Program-made: the position numbers and the translations under genes
The notes under the pieces: generated by a model
The model's input: only the letters and a program-made list of their open reading frames with translations
The model's database searches: none
What the model was told of the DNA's origin: nothing
Shown here: positions 8,453 to 17,464 of the stretch, in pieces
Layout: every line of letters begins with the position of its first letter
How positions within the stretch are numbered: the stretch's first letter is position 1
Assembly: GCA_001312405.1 (NCBI GenBank)
Contig: BBDR01000023.1
Coordinates: forward strand, 1-64,000
Direction: 5' to 3'
Origin: Clostridium sp. NkU-1
GTDB lineage: Bacteria; Bacillota_A; Clostridia; Lachnospirales; Lachnospiraceae
Length of the DNA stretch: 64,000 nt

Positions 8453-8481
8453 ATTGTAGCATAATACACATAAAAAATCAA
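8453..8481 (-). promoter_or_regulatory. Minus-strand promoter of the antisense RNA
   Basis: Read on the minus strand: TTGATT (8481-8476), 17-base spacer, TACAAT (8458-8453), with TG one base before the -10 hexamer. The fit and spacing are strong. It sits between the toxin locus and the zinc-ribbon gene and points toward the toxin. Confidence 0.65.
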
Positions 8482-8503
8482 CGTTTCATTTCAGGAGGAA
8501 ATT

Positions 8504-8884
8504 ATGTTTTTCATATGCGGCATGAGCCAGGGAAAGAAAATACTCGATTACACCAAAACAGTGATCTGCGGCCTGTGCGGAGGCTATGGCAGATATCAGG
8601 TGTTTATGACTTACAGCTATTTCAGTATTTTTTTCATTCCCCTCATAAAATGGGACAGACGTTATTACGTCCAGATGTCCTGCTGTAATACTATTTACCA
8701 GCTGGACCCGGAAAAAGGGAAAAGACTGAACCATGGGGAATCCGTGGATATTAGCGAGCAGGATTTAACTCTGGTGCAGTCAGGCCGCAGGACCTCAGAC
8801 TGGAACCGGAAGCAATGCTCTCACTGCGGCTATGAAACCGCAGAGGATTTTGAGTACTGCCCCAAATGCGGACAGAGGCTTTAA
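8504..8884 (+). CDS. Zinc-ribbon domain protein
   Basis: 126 residues. An N-terminal pair CGLCGGYG near residue 22 and a hydrophobic segment SYFSIFFIPLIKW are followed by a C-terminal zinc ribbon with two CxxC knuckles (CSHCGYE and CPKCGQRL, residues ~107-125). The start ATG 8504 follows CAGGAGGAAATT. Many Lachnospiraceae carry such small zinc-ribbon proteins of unknown role. No operon partner is evident; the next gene is convergent. Confidence 0.8.
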   Translation: MFFICGMSQGKKILDYTKTVICGLCGGYGRYQVFMTYSYFSIFFIPLIKWDRRYYVQMSCCNTIYQLDPEKGKRLNHGESVDISEQDLTLVQSGRRTSDWNRKQCSHCGYETAEDFEYCPKCGQRL

Positions 8885-8975
8885 GAGGGAGGAAAGAATG
8901 TCCCCTCCCCGCCGTTTGGCTCCAGCCCAAGCAAAGGAGCTTAAAGAGAAGAAGAATGAGCCGTTCCTGTTTCAG

Positions 8976-9545
8976 CTAAATGATGATATCATCAAGGGCT
9001 CTTTTGGGAACATAATGCACCTGATTTTCATCCCGGTAATAGCGGGTATCTCCGTCTTCTTTCACCGGGACAATGACCACCTGTTCTTTGGGCTTTCCAA
9101 GGGCAAGAACTAAGTCGATGGAGTACCGGGAAGGATCAATGGAAAGAGCGTCTGCCAGATCATTTCTCCGTACAGTCCCAAATATACATCCGCCATATCC
9201 CTTTTCCGCTGCTCCAAGCATGATGGTCTGGGCAGTGATTCCATCATCATACAGCTTGTTTTTCCCAAGGGACAAGTCGCATAGAATGATGATGTAGGCA
9301 GATGGGCGTTCCCCTTTTTCAGGGCCGTCCCAGTCCGGCAGAGCACCGGCCCAGCTAAGGGTATCGAACACTCTGGCATTTTCTTCCGGGGTGTTGCAAA
9401 GCCGGAACTTTAACGCCTGGGAATTGGCTGTTGAGGGGGTGAGCCTGGCTAAATCCACCAGCTCCCTCAAGTCTTTCGTGGAAACTGCTTCATCCTCATA
9501 AAACCGGCGGCAGGTGCGGCATTTTAAAACCAGTTCTTTTAACAT
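8976..9545 (-). CDS. Nitroreductase-family FMN oxidoreductase
   Basis: 189 residues. The N-terminal pattern CRTCRRFYEDEAVSTKDLRE and ARLTPSTANSQALKFRL is the FMN-phosphate-binding region of the nitroreductase fold. LGAAEKGYGGCIFGTVRR and DLVLALGKP are the later family signatures. It is a short family member without a ferredoxin domain. The start at 9545 follows GGAGGAATTTAT on the minus strand. Likely an NAD(P)H-dependent flavin reductase with undefined substrate. It is divergent from the MmcQ-like gene and convergent with the zinc-ribbon gene. Confidence 0.85.
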   Translation of the reverse strand: MLKELVLKCRTCRRFYEDEAVSTKDLRELVDLARLTPSTANSQALKFRLCNTPEENARVFDTLSWAGALPDWDGPEKGERPSAYIIILCDLSLGKNKLYDDGITAQTIMLGAAEKGYGGCIFGTVRRNDLADALSIDPSRYSIDLVLALGKPKEQVVIVPVKEDGDTRYYRDENQVHYVPKRALDDIII

Positions 9546-9650
9546 ATAAATTCCTCCTGTCTTGTCTGTATTTTATCCGTTTTCTTATTATAAAAGTATA
9601 GCAGGTATTGGTCTGTTCTGCAATGGACAAGGGGAAGGAAGGGAGAGAAT

Positions 9651-9980
9651 ATGATGAAAACCAAAGCGGAACTGATTGCTTATTGCCTAAGCTATGCTGA
9701 TGTTTACGAAGATTATCCCTTTCGTGACCACCAGTGGGCCGTTATCCGGCACAGAAAAAACAAAAAGGTATTTGCCTGGATTTATGAACGGGATGGACTG
9801 GCCTGCATTAATTTAAAATGTGATCCTGAGTGGGTGGAATTTTGGAGAAATGCATTTTCCGGCGTGCTTCCAGGTTACCATTTAAACAAAAAGTATTGGA
9901 ACACAATCCTTCTTGACGGATCCGTACCGGAAGAAGACATCAGGAGAATGATTGGGGAAAGCTTTGATCTGACCATCTGA
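9651..9980 (+). CDS. MmcQ/YjbR-family protein
   Basis: 109 residues beginning MMKTKAELIAYCLSYADVYED, with YPFRDHQWAVIRH, a central KVFAWIYERDGLACINLK strand pair and GYHLNKKYWNTILLDGSVP. These are the hallmarks of the small YjbR (DUF419) fold, a CyaY-like DNA-binding-type fold of unconfirmed function. ATG 9651 follows GGGAGAGAAT; ATG 9654 is equally possible. It is a single gene with no clear operon. Confidence 0.85.
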   Translation: MMKTKAELIAYCLSYADVYEDYPFRDHQWAVIRHRKNKKVFAWIYERDGLACINLKCDPEWVEFWRNAFSGVLPGYHLNKKYWNTILLDGSVPEEDIRRMIGESFDLTI

Positions 9981-10204
9981 CTATCCTGCTTTGCCGGGAA
10001 AACAGTAGTTAAATTAAACAAAAAAATATTGATTTATATATAATTATTGTTAAGTTTTTAGAGTGGACAAAATGAAAAACTGTGAAATAAAAAAAAGTTC
10101 AAGAGCATAATTTCATAATTTATTGTGAAAATACACGGTGCAAGTTGTAATTAATTTTTAGATTCTGCCAGTTTTTGACTGGGGAAAAAAGCAAGTTGGA
10201 ATCA
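9981..10204. other. AT-rich intergenic region
   Basis: Very AT-rich with several A and T runs. No gene, terminator or clear repeat is seen. It leads into the promoter of the acidic lipoprotein. Confidence 0.5.
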
Positions 10205-10245
10205 TTGACTTTATTTTCCTAAGGTGTTAAACTGAGACTCAGTTT
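10205..10245 (+). promoter_or_regulatory. Promoter with palindromic operator for the acidic lipoprotein
   Basis: TTGACT (10205-10210), 17-base spacer, TAAACT (10228-10233). A perfect 8+1+8 palindrome AAACTGAG-A-CTCAGTTT (10229-10245) overlaps the -10 hexamer and expected start site, the position of a repressor operator. An ~85-base leader precedes the gene. Confidence 0.55.
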
Positions 10246-10324
10246 CAGGGTCATAGGACAACATGAAACCGCGACAGATACATGAAACAATAATACCTAT
10301 GTAGTCGCAAGGAGGAGAATAATT

Positions 10325-10634
10325 ATGAAATTAACAGCAAAAAAAACTGGTACTTACAGGCGTAGCCGTATTAACAATGGCATCTATCTCTGCATGTGGA
10401 AGCACTAAGACTGCAGAAACAACAGCAGCAACAGAGGCTACTGTTACAACAGAGGCTACAACAGAAGAAGTTACAACAGAGAACGAATCTAAAGAAGTTG
10501 TAGAAGAGTCTGATGCAGAAGATGTTACTTTAGAAGAATCTTCTGAAGAAGAGAGCAACGAAGATGCAGCAGCAGATGAAGCAGAAACAGAGTCTGCAAA
10601 AGCAGAAGTAGAATCTACAAAAGCTGCTAACTAA
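10325..10634 (+). CDS. Acidic low-complexity lipoprotein, frameshifted in the signal peptide
   Basis: With A7 instead of A8 at 10339-10346 the protein is 102 residues: MKLTAKKLVLTGVAVLTMA, then lipobox ISAC, so a lipoprotein signal peptide. The mature part is almost entirely Thr, Glu, Ala, Ser and Val in imperfect TTEATTEE-like repeats, with no Trp, Tyr or Phe. It has no recognisable domain and probably forms a disordered, strongly acidic surface chain. The ribosome binding site AAGGAGGAG precedes ATG 10325. It is monocistronic, with its own promoter and terminator. Confidence 0.7.
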
Positions 10635-10676
10635 TCGGCAGGATTACCGGATCGGTCAGGAATGCCAAATTTACGG

Positions 10677-10704
10677 AGCGGGGACAATTGTCCCCGCTCT
10701 TTTT
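10677..10704 (+). terminator. Terminator of the acidic lipoprotein gene
   Basis: AGCGGGGACAA (10677-10687) is directly followed by its reverse complement TTGTCCCCGCT (10688-10698), then CTCTTTTT. A strong GC hairpin with T tract. Confidence 0.85.
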
Positions 10705-10783
10705 GCGTTCACCTGCTATGCAGAGTGATAGCTGTTGTGATATAATTCTCCCAAATAGCTATAAAATAAGGAGGCCTTTTCCA

Positions 10784-11531
10784 ATGAAAATCACTTATAT
10801 CCATCACAGCGCATTTCTGGCGGAGCTTGAGACAGTAAGCCTGCTGTTTGATTATACAGAGGGGACTTTGCCAAAGATCAGTGTTAAGAAACCTCTGCTG
10901 GTTTTTGCAAGCCACCGGCACGGAGATCATTATTCTGAAAAAAATTCTGGAGCTTATAAAGGAGCATGAGAAAACCAGGTATATTCTTTCTGATGATATT
11001 TCAAAGGGACGGCTGCCCAAAGAGCTTCTCGATGAAGTGGTCTTTATGAAGCCTGGGGAAAGGATTGGTTTTTCCGTTTCAGAAGGGAATTTCACAGGCC
11101 CTGTCACGGAGGAAGAAAAGGCGGATGCAGAGGTTCTCACTCTCCGCTCTACTGATGAAGGTGTTGCGTTCCTTATAAAAGCGGAGGGAAAGACCATTTA
11201 CCATGCCGGAGATTTAAACAACTGGAGATGGGAAGGGGAGCCGGAAAGCTGGAACGACCAAATGGCAAAGCAGTATTCCGAAGAAGTGGACAAGCTGTCA
11301 GGCATGCATATAGATGCAGCTTTTCTTCCTTTGGATCCCAGACAGGAGAAGGCTTTTTTTGCTGGGCTTTGACGAATTTATGAGAAAAGTCCGGGTAAGC
11401 CATGCATTTCCCATGCACTTCTGGGGGATTTTTCTGTGATCGGCAGGTTAAAGGGCATGGATATTTCAGCCCCTTACCGGGAACGGATTGTGGAGATCCG
11501 CGAAGGCGGGGAGAGCTTTGAAATCGGGTAG
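10784..11531 (+). CDS. Metallo-beta-lactamase-fold hydrolase (UlaG-like), three frame breaks
   Basis: Corrected length is 248 residues. The zinc motif reads SHRHGDHYSEK (HxHxDH variant with Arg), and IYHAGDLNNWRW carries the second metal-binding Asp. A late MHFWGD segment is typical of this subfamily. Breaks: A7 at 10938-10944, T7 at 11354-11360 (each one too many) and G5 at 11423-11427 (one too few). The corrected sum restores one frame to TAG 11529-11531. The start ATG 10784 follows AAGGAGG. Such proteins are soluble metal-dependent hydrolases of diverse substrates; no substrate is implied by context. Confidence 0.8.
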
Positions 11532-11544
11532 GAGACAGGGTTTT

Positions 11545-12357
11545 ATGGAAAACGAGAAGGAACAGCCAGGGGGGCTGACCCCTGAGGAGCAGAGAGATGT
11601 TTTAGAGGCCGCCATGAAAGCAGGTCATATTTTATTGGAAAACGGGGCGGAGATCTTTCGGGTGGAGGAGACCATGGACCGTATCTGCCTCCACTATGGG
11701 ATCAAATCCGGGAATTTCTTTGTCCTCAGCAATGGGATTTTTATGACCTCAGGCAATGAGATAGAAGAAATATTTGCAAAGGTCCAGCATATTCCGGTGA
11801 GCGGGACCCATTTGGACCGGGTTGCGGCGGTAAATCAGCTTTCCAGGGAAATTGAGACAGGATTTTTAAGTCCTGGTGATGTGAAGCGCCTGCTGGATCA
11901 GATCCGGGTCATGCCGGGAAAACCCAAAACCATGCAGATCCTCGCTTCCGGCCTTGGAAGCGCCTGCTTTTGCTATCTGTTTGGAGGAAACTTAAGAGAC
12001 AGCTTATCAGCTTTTGGCTCAGGGATTCTTCTATATGTATATGTGATCTTTCTAAGCGCGCCCCATCTCTCTAAGATCGTAGGAAACATCGGAGGAGGAG
12101 CTCTGGTCACCTTTTTATGTACGGTTCTTTATCTGCTTCATTTTGGGGAGAATTTGAATTTTATGATCATTGGTTCCATCATGCCCTTGATTCCGGGGGT
12201 TGCTTTTACCAATGCCATCCGGGATATTGCAGACGGGGACTATATCTCCGGCTCTGTCCGGATGCTTGATGCACTGCTGGTATTTTTCTGTATTGCCATA
12301 GGGGTTGGACTGGTATTCAGCCTGTTCCACCGGCTGACGGGAGGTGTACTTCTATGA
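11545..12357 (+). CDS. Threonine/serine exporter, ThrE N-terminal domain protein
   Basis: 270 residues. The cytoplasmic N-terminal part contains LLENGAEIFRVEETMDRIC and the VSGTHLDRVAAVNQLSR segment typical of ThrE (DUF1212). About five membrane segments follow from residue ~130, including the PLIPGVAFTNAIRDIADGDY signature. The start ATG 11545 is placed after TAGGAGACAGGG; an upstream GTG frame overlaps the hydrolase. Its last bases overlap the next gene by ATGA. Together the two make a split ThrE exporter for small hydroxy amino acids. Confidence 0.88.
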   Translation: MENEKEQPGGLTPEEQRDVLEAAMKAGHILLENGAEIFRVEETMDRICLHYGIKSGNFFVLSNGIFMTSGNEIEEIFAKVQHIPVSGTHLDRVAAVNQLSREIETGFLSPGDVKRLLDQIRVMPGKPKTMQILASGLGSACFCYLFGGNLRDSLSAFGSGILLYVYVIFLSAPHLSKIVGNIGGGALVTFLCTVLYLLHFGENLNFMIIGSIMPLIPGVAFTNAIRDIADGDYISGSVRMLDALLVFFCIAIGVGLVFSLFHRLTGGVLL

Positions 12358-12770
12358 GCGTGGTTTTGGAAGCTGCTGCTGCGGTTGTGGGAACGGTTGC
12401 CTTTTCACTTTTGTTTGGGGTTCCCGCCAGGTTTTATCCATATTGCGGGCTGATCGGCGGAGCAGGCTGGCTGGTCTATGGGGGGCTTATGAACAGCCTG
12501 TCTGCTCCGTCAGCCGCTTTGGCGGCCACTATTGTGGTAATTTTTCTTTCCAGGACTTTTGCCGTAAGGGAACGGTGCCCTGTCACCATATTTTTAATAT
12601 CCGGTATTTTTCCTCTGGTACCTGGGGCGGGAATATACTGGACGGCTTATTATATTGTGACGGATGAACTGGCTCTGGCTGTCCGGACCGGTTTTCTTGC
12701 GTGTAAGGTGGCGGTTGCCATTGTGCTTGGTATTGTATTCGTTTTTGAGCTGCCCCAGAGATTTTTTTAA
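12354..12770 (+). CDS. Threonine/serine exporter, ThrE C-terminal membrane protein (ThrE_2/DUF3815)
   Basis: 138 residues with four to five predicted membrane segments and the conserved SGIFPLVPGAGIYWTAYY motif. The start ATG overlaps the previous stop by four bases, showing translational coupling. The partner supplies the N-terminal half, so the pair reconstitutes the ten-helix ThrE architecture. Confidence 0.88.
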   Translation: MSVVLEAAAAVVGTVAFSLLFGVPARFYPYCGLIGGAGWLVYGGLMNSLSAPSAALAATIVVIFLSRTFAVRERCPVTIFLISGIFPLVPGAGIYWTAYYIVTDELALAVRTGFLACKVAVAIVLGIVFVFELPQRFF

Positions 12771-12829
12771 ATTTGCTGCAAAGAAACAGGAGAAAGTGGA
12801 CGATAGATAAGAGAGAAAGGTAGGAATAG

Positions 12830-14123
12830 ATGATGATTTGGATTAAAAATGCTCATGTAGTAGACCCTGGGAACCAGGTGGAAGGAAATATGGATATCTG
12901 CATCGCAGATGGGAAGATTGCCGGTATGGGAGAACAGCTTAAGCTGGATGCCGTTCCTGTTTCAAAGGAGGATGTAGTAATCGATGCTTCCGGTTTTATC
13001 GTTGCCCCAGGGTTTGTTGATGTCCATGTTCATTTCCGTGATCCTGGTCTTACTTATAAGGAGGATATCCAGACTGGAGCCAGAGCGGCGGCAAAAGGCG
13101 GATTTACCGCGGTTGTCTGTATGGCAAATACCAGGCCTCCTGTGGATAATGTGGAAATCCTTCAATATGTGCAGCGGGAAGGGGAAAAAAACAGGCATTC
13201 ATGTGCTGCAGGCAGCAGCCGTATCTAAGGGCCTTCATGGGATAGAACTGACGGACATGGAGGAATTAAAGGCCAATGGAGCGGTGGGGTTTACTGATGA
13301 CGGGATTCCTCTCCTTGATGAGAAGCTGGTTAAGGAAGCCATGGAGCGGGCAGCAAAGCTGAATGTTCCATTGAGCTTTCATGAGGAGGACCCTGCTTTT
13401 ATCATAAATAATGGGATCAACCATGGTAAGGTATCTGATCAGCTTGGAATCTTTGGTTCCCCTGCATTGGCAGAGGACTGCCTTGTTGCCAGAGACTGCA
13501 TGATCGCCCTTCACACCGGTGCGGCGGTGGATATCCAGCATATCAGCTCCGCTGCTTCCGTTAAGATGGTGAAGCTTGCAAAGGAGCTTGGGGCCAATGT
13601 ATATGCAGAGGTGACGCCCCATCATTTCACCCTGACAGAGGAAGCGGTATTAACCCATGGAACCCTGGCAAAAATGAATCCTCCCCTTCGGACGGAAGAG
13701 GACCGCAAGGCCATTATCCAGGGATTAAAGGACGGGAGCATTGATATCATTGCAACGGACCACGCTCCCCATAGTACAGAGGAAAAGTCAAAGAAGCTGA
13801 CCGAGGCTCCGAGCGGGATAATAGGACTTGAAACCGCACTGGGGCTGGGTGTGACAAACTTAGTCCGGCCCGGACATCTGACTATGATGGAGCTGATGGA
13901 AAAGATGAGCTTAAATCCTTCGAAGCTGTACCGGCTGGAGTTTGGCTGCATAGAGGAAGGAAACGCTGCGGATCTGGTGATTTTTGATCCCAATGAGGAA
14001 TGGACGGTAGGAGAATATGCATCCAAGTCTTCCAATTCCCCGTTTACGGGAGAAAGATTGTTTGGAAAGGTGAAATATACCATCTGCGGCGGCCGGATCG
14101 TTTACCAGGATGAAAAAGACTGA
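12830..14123 (+). CDS. pyrC: Dihydroorotase, frameshifted
   Basis: Corrected length is 430 residues, normal for class I dihydroorotase, which closes carbamoyl-aspartate to dihydroorotate in pyrimidine synthesis. Metal ligands are visible: DVHVHFRDPG near residue 60 and DIIATDHAPHS near residue 305. The SFHEEDP and VDIQHISSA segments carry the other histidines. A7 at 13185-13191 breaks the frame; A6 gives EKTGIHVLQAAAVSKG. The start is ATG 12830 or 12833 after AGGAATAG. No other pyr gene is adjacent and no PyrR leader is seen. The next gene starts 52 bases downstream. Confidence 0.92.
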
Positions 14124-14175
14124 ATTTACCGGATCAATAAGACCTTTTGAGAAAAGATCCAAAGGGGGTGAAAAC

Positions 14176-15724
14176 ATGGAGATAAAGGCACAGGACCCGC
14201 CCTCTGCCGCGGCTGCTAAAGGTGAATCTGCGGCTGCAGACATTCAGCGGGCTGTGGTGGAAGCGGACATAAAGGGAAGGATCCAGGCCGGTGAACGGTT
14301 TGTGGAAGAACTGAGCCGGAGCGTCGAGGAAAACCGTGAGAAAAAGAACGAGGAAGGCAGCGAAAACAGGAGAGAAACCAGGACACCCCGGGATACTGCC
14401 GCCCTGTCAGATGAAAGTGCCTATTGTAAACTAAGCCCTGAGGAGCTTTCTGATCTTGATAAAATGTGGGGGAAGGAAGAGGCTGATCTGGCATGGGAGG
14501 ACATCCTGGCGTGGAGTCCGTCTGCTGTAAAGCCGTTTCCTGAGGAACTGGAGGGCCTTGCAGCGCTTTATAAGGAGCTGCTCCAGGCCATTCTTTTGAA
14601 TACCACAGCAGGAGTGCAAGAGGATCAGCTTGCCGCCCTGGAAGCTGCTTTATCGGATATCCTTATAAAGGTACTTGAGGGCCGCATGGGAGAATTGGAA
14701 ACCCTTTTTGGTAATTTCGGATCCCAAAGCTCCATATCGGCCTTAAAGGCTGCCCTTTACCGCAGTGTAACAGGAAATACTTTAAGCAGCGGGGAGCTGG
14801 AAAGGGTTTTTAAGGAACAGCCGGAAAATGCCGGAGATACAGTTAAATTAACGCCTGGCAGCATTAGAACTCCGGTAAATGAATCTGGAAATGAAGCAGA
14901 ACAGGGAATGATCTATCAGCCTGCCGGGGAAGGACGGATAAAGAATGATCCCCGGTATACCTGGCGGATTCGAAGAGAGACTCCTCTGTCCGTGCTGGAA
15001 GGAAGGGGTATGCCCGGCAGTAAGACAGATAAGGCTCATGGCGCCCAGGCTTCCATTTCCTCCATGGGGAAAAATACGGTTTATTCTCCTGCTGATCTCG
15101 AAGCGGCTGAGGGATTTGCCGGGTATATGAACAACAGGGGAAATTTATTAAGGACCTCCGGTCTTTCCGGAGGAAGTGAGGAGCTTTATGGGTTTCTGGC
15201 CGCATTGATGGCAATTAAATCCCAGACCTTTGGAGCTTATTCCGGGATCAATAAAGGGCTTGCCTCTGACCTTAGGGAGTCGGTAGACCGTATGATTGAT
15301 TTTTACATACAGGAGGCGTTTAAGCAGTCTGAGGGCGTTATGAAAAGGCAGGGAGGAAGAAATACACTCTTTCAGCCAAGAGCTGCTTACAAGGTCTATT
15401 ATTATATGATGAACCTCTATCAGACCACCAGGGATCTGGCTGAAACAGCAAACAAAGGAATAAGACATGCCTATCAGCAGTTCTTAAAGAAAAAGGAATA
15501 TTTGGAAAACAGGGAAGATTCCGGATCCTTTTTTTACAAAGGAAAAAAATGATCCAAGGGAGGACTGGAAAGAGGGAAAGCGGATTGTAGAACGGGATTG
15601 GAAGGAATTTCTGTCTTTTATGGGAAGAGAGGATTTAGGCGGGATTCCCCTGGGAATCCTGGAGTTAAGCCCCTGGGGAATGCTTGCAGAACCGGAGCAT
15701 ACTGCCAGAGGAAGGGAGGTGTAA
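14176..15724 (+). CDS. Unrecognised 515-residue protein, frameshifted near its end
   Basis: Start ATG 14176 follows AAAGGGGGTG. Reading one A fewer at 15543-15549 extends the product from FFYKGKK* through NDPREDWKEGKRIVERDWKE to TAA 15722-15724. The N-terminal ~100 residues are charged and probably disordered. The middle is helical with many Glu/Leu. Residues ~330-440 form the most ordered part, including GSEELYGFLAALMAIKSQTF and YKVYYYMMNLYQTTRDLAET. No signal peptide, membrane segment or known motif is seen. It follows pyrC but no functional link is obvious. Confidence 0.6.
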
Positions 15725-15824
15725 CAGGCCCTGTTTTCCTGGCGGGAGCTTTGGCCGTAATTCTTATTCTGGTTTTATTTTTGTTCTTTTTTTTAAAACT
15801 GTTTTTATAAATGCAAATTTCTTC

Positions 15825-15862
15825 TTTACAGAAACACTTTAGTGTGCTACCATGGTAACACA
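15825..15862 (+). promoter_or_regulatory. Promoter with overlapping palindrome before amino-acid importer
   Basis: TTTACA (15825-15830), 17-base spacer, TACCAT (15848-15853). A near-perfect 20-base palindrome (TGTGCTACC-AT-GGTAACACA, 15843-15862, one mismatch) covers the -10 region, as expected for a repressor operator. The regulator is not identified. Confidence 0.45.
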
Positions 15863-15887
15863 TGAAAAACAAGAGGAGGATGCAATT

Positions 15888-16733
15888 ATGAAAAAAGAGA
15901 TTTTAATAGCGGCAGTGTTGGGAGCGGCAGTCCTGCTTAGTGGCTGTTCCGGGCAAAAGAGCGAAGTTACGGCTTCCACGGCTTCTGATACCGCAGCATC
16001 AACAGCAAAAGAGACTGGAAAAGAAACAGAATCAGCTGCCAATACATTTACCGTTGGATTTGATCAGGATTTCCCGCCCATGGGCTTTGTTGGAGACAAT
16101 GGAGAATACACGGGCTTTGATTTAGAACTGGCTCAGGAGGTGGCAAACCGCCTTGGCAGGAAATTTGTTCCCCAGCCCATTGCCTGGGATGCCAAGGACA
16201 TGGAGCTGGAATCCGGAAATATTGACTGCATCTGGAATGGCTTTACTATTACAGGACGTGAGGAAGGCTATACCTGGTCAAAGCCCTATATGGAAAACAG
16301 CCAGGTGTTTGTAGTGGGAAAGGATTCCGGCATCAAAACGTTAGCTGACTTATCAGGAAAGATCGTAGAAGTTCAGGCGGATTCCTCTGCAGAAAAGGCA
16401 CTGCAGGCAGATGAGAAGCTTTCCGGAACCTTTGGAACCCTTCAGACAACGCCGGATTACAACACTGCGTTTATGGATCTTGAGATGGGAGCGGTGGATG
16501 CCATTGCAATGGATGTAATTGTGGCAGGGTATCAGATCGAACAGAGGAAAGCGGATTTTATTATACTGGATGAAGCCCTTGCTGCTGAAGAATACGGCGT
16601 AGGCTTTAAGAAAAGCAATGATACCTTAAGGGATCAGGTTCAGGAACAGTTAGACGCCATGGCGGCTGACGGGACTCTTAAAAAGATCTCGGAAAAATGG
16701 TTCGGCAAGGATGTAACCAAGGTTAATAAATAA
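15888..16733 (+). CDS. Amino-acid ABC transporter substrate-binding lipoprotein
   Basis: 281 residues. The lipoprotein signal is MKKEILIAAVLGAAVLLSGC with the lipobox cysteine at 20, then a Ser/Thr/Ala-rich linker to ~residue 50. The SBP family 3 fold follows: VGFDQDFPPMGFVGDNGEY, NIDCIWNGFTITGREE, and GKIVEVQADSSAEKAL. It captures a polar amino acid outside the membrane for the permease and ATPase directly downstream; cystine, glutamine and arginine binders share these features. ATG 15888 follows AAGAGGAGG. Confidence 0.9.
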   Translation: MKKEILIAAVLGAAVLLSGCSGQKSEVTASTASDTAASTAKETGKETESAANTFTVGFDQDFPPMGFVGDNGEYTGFDLELAQEVANRLGRKFVPQPIAWDAKDMELESGNIDCIWNGFTITGREEGYTWSKPYMENSQVFVVGKDSGIKTLADLSGKIVEVQADSSAEKALQADEKLSGTFGTLQTTPDYNTAFMDLEMGAVDAIAMDVIVAGYQIEQRKADFIILDEALAAEEYGVGFKKSNDTLRDQVQEQLDAMAADGTLKKISEKWFGKDVTKVNK

Positions 16734-16742
16734 AGATAAAAT

Positions 16743-16780
16743 GGGTTCCGGTCCCGCATTTATGGGCCGGACCTCATTTT
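16743..16780 (+). terminator. Intra-operon hairpin between binding protein and permease
   Basis: GGGTTCCGGTCCC pairs imperfectly with GGGCCGGACCTC across a short loop and runs into ATTTT. It probably attenuates transcription or protects the 3' end of the binding-protein message so that the binding protein exceeds the permease. Inference from position. Confidence 0.45.
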
Positions 16781-16800
16781 GAAAACATGGAGGAGAAATC

Positions 16801-17452
16801 ATGGCTTTAACGAAGATAATTTCACAATTGGCAGGGGGAATGTGGGTCAGCATCCAGATATTTGTGGTAACGCTGGTCTTTTCTCTGCCCCTGGGACTTT
16901 TAATATCCTTTGGAAGGATGTCAAAAAAATCCTGTCATACAGGCCATTGTTAAATTCTATATTTCTGTCATGAGGGGGACTCCATTGATGCTGCAGCTGA
17001 TGGTGGTGTATTTCGGCCCCTACTATTTGTTTGGCATAAAGGTGGGGAATGGATACCGCCTCTGGGCCGCATTCATCGGCTTTGTCATCAACTATGCGGC
17101 GTATTTTGCAGAAATATACAGGAGCGGGATCCAGTCCATGCCGGTGGGACAGTATGAAGCGGCAAAGCTTTTAGGCTATACAAAGACCCAGACCTTTTTC
17201 CGCATCATATTTCCCCAGGTGGTGAAACGGATTCTGCCGTCTGTGACCAATGAGGTCATTACCCTGGTCAAAGATACCTCTCTGGCTTTTTCCATCAGTG
17301 TTTTAGAGATGTTTGCGACTGCCAAGGCCCTGGCCTCTTCCCAGACCAGCCTTATTCCTTTTGTGGCGGCAGGCCTGTTTTATTATATTTTCAACCTTAT
17401 TGTGGCAGTAGGGATGGAATACTTAGAAAAGCGGATGAACTATTATCAATAG
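16801..17452 (+). CDS. Amino-acid ABC transporter permease, frameshifted
   Basis: Corrected length is 216 residues with about five membrane segments, of the HisM/GlnP family. The N-terminal MALTKIISQLAGGMWVSIQI lies in one frame and the rest in another. A7 at 16923-16929 should be A6, giving SKNPVIQAIVKFYISVMRGT. The EAA loop is YEAAKLLGYTKTQTFFRIIF. ATG 16801 follows GGAGGAGAAATC. It forms the membrane channel with the ATPase that begins 12 bases after its stop. Confidence 0.9.
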
Positions 17453-17464
17453 GAGGAAGAAAAG

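Noticed and set aside
8885..9113. Second gene after the zinc-ribbon protein (frame from 8832 or ATG 8898)
   Set aside because: It runs antisense through the 3' part of the nitroreductase gene, which is clearly coding on the minus strand.
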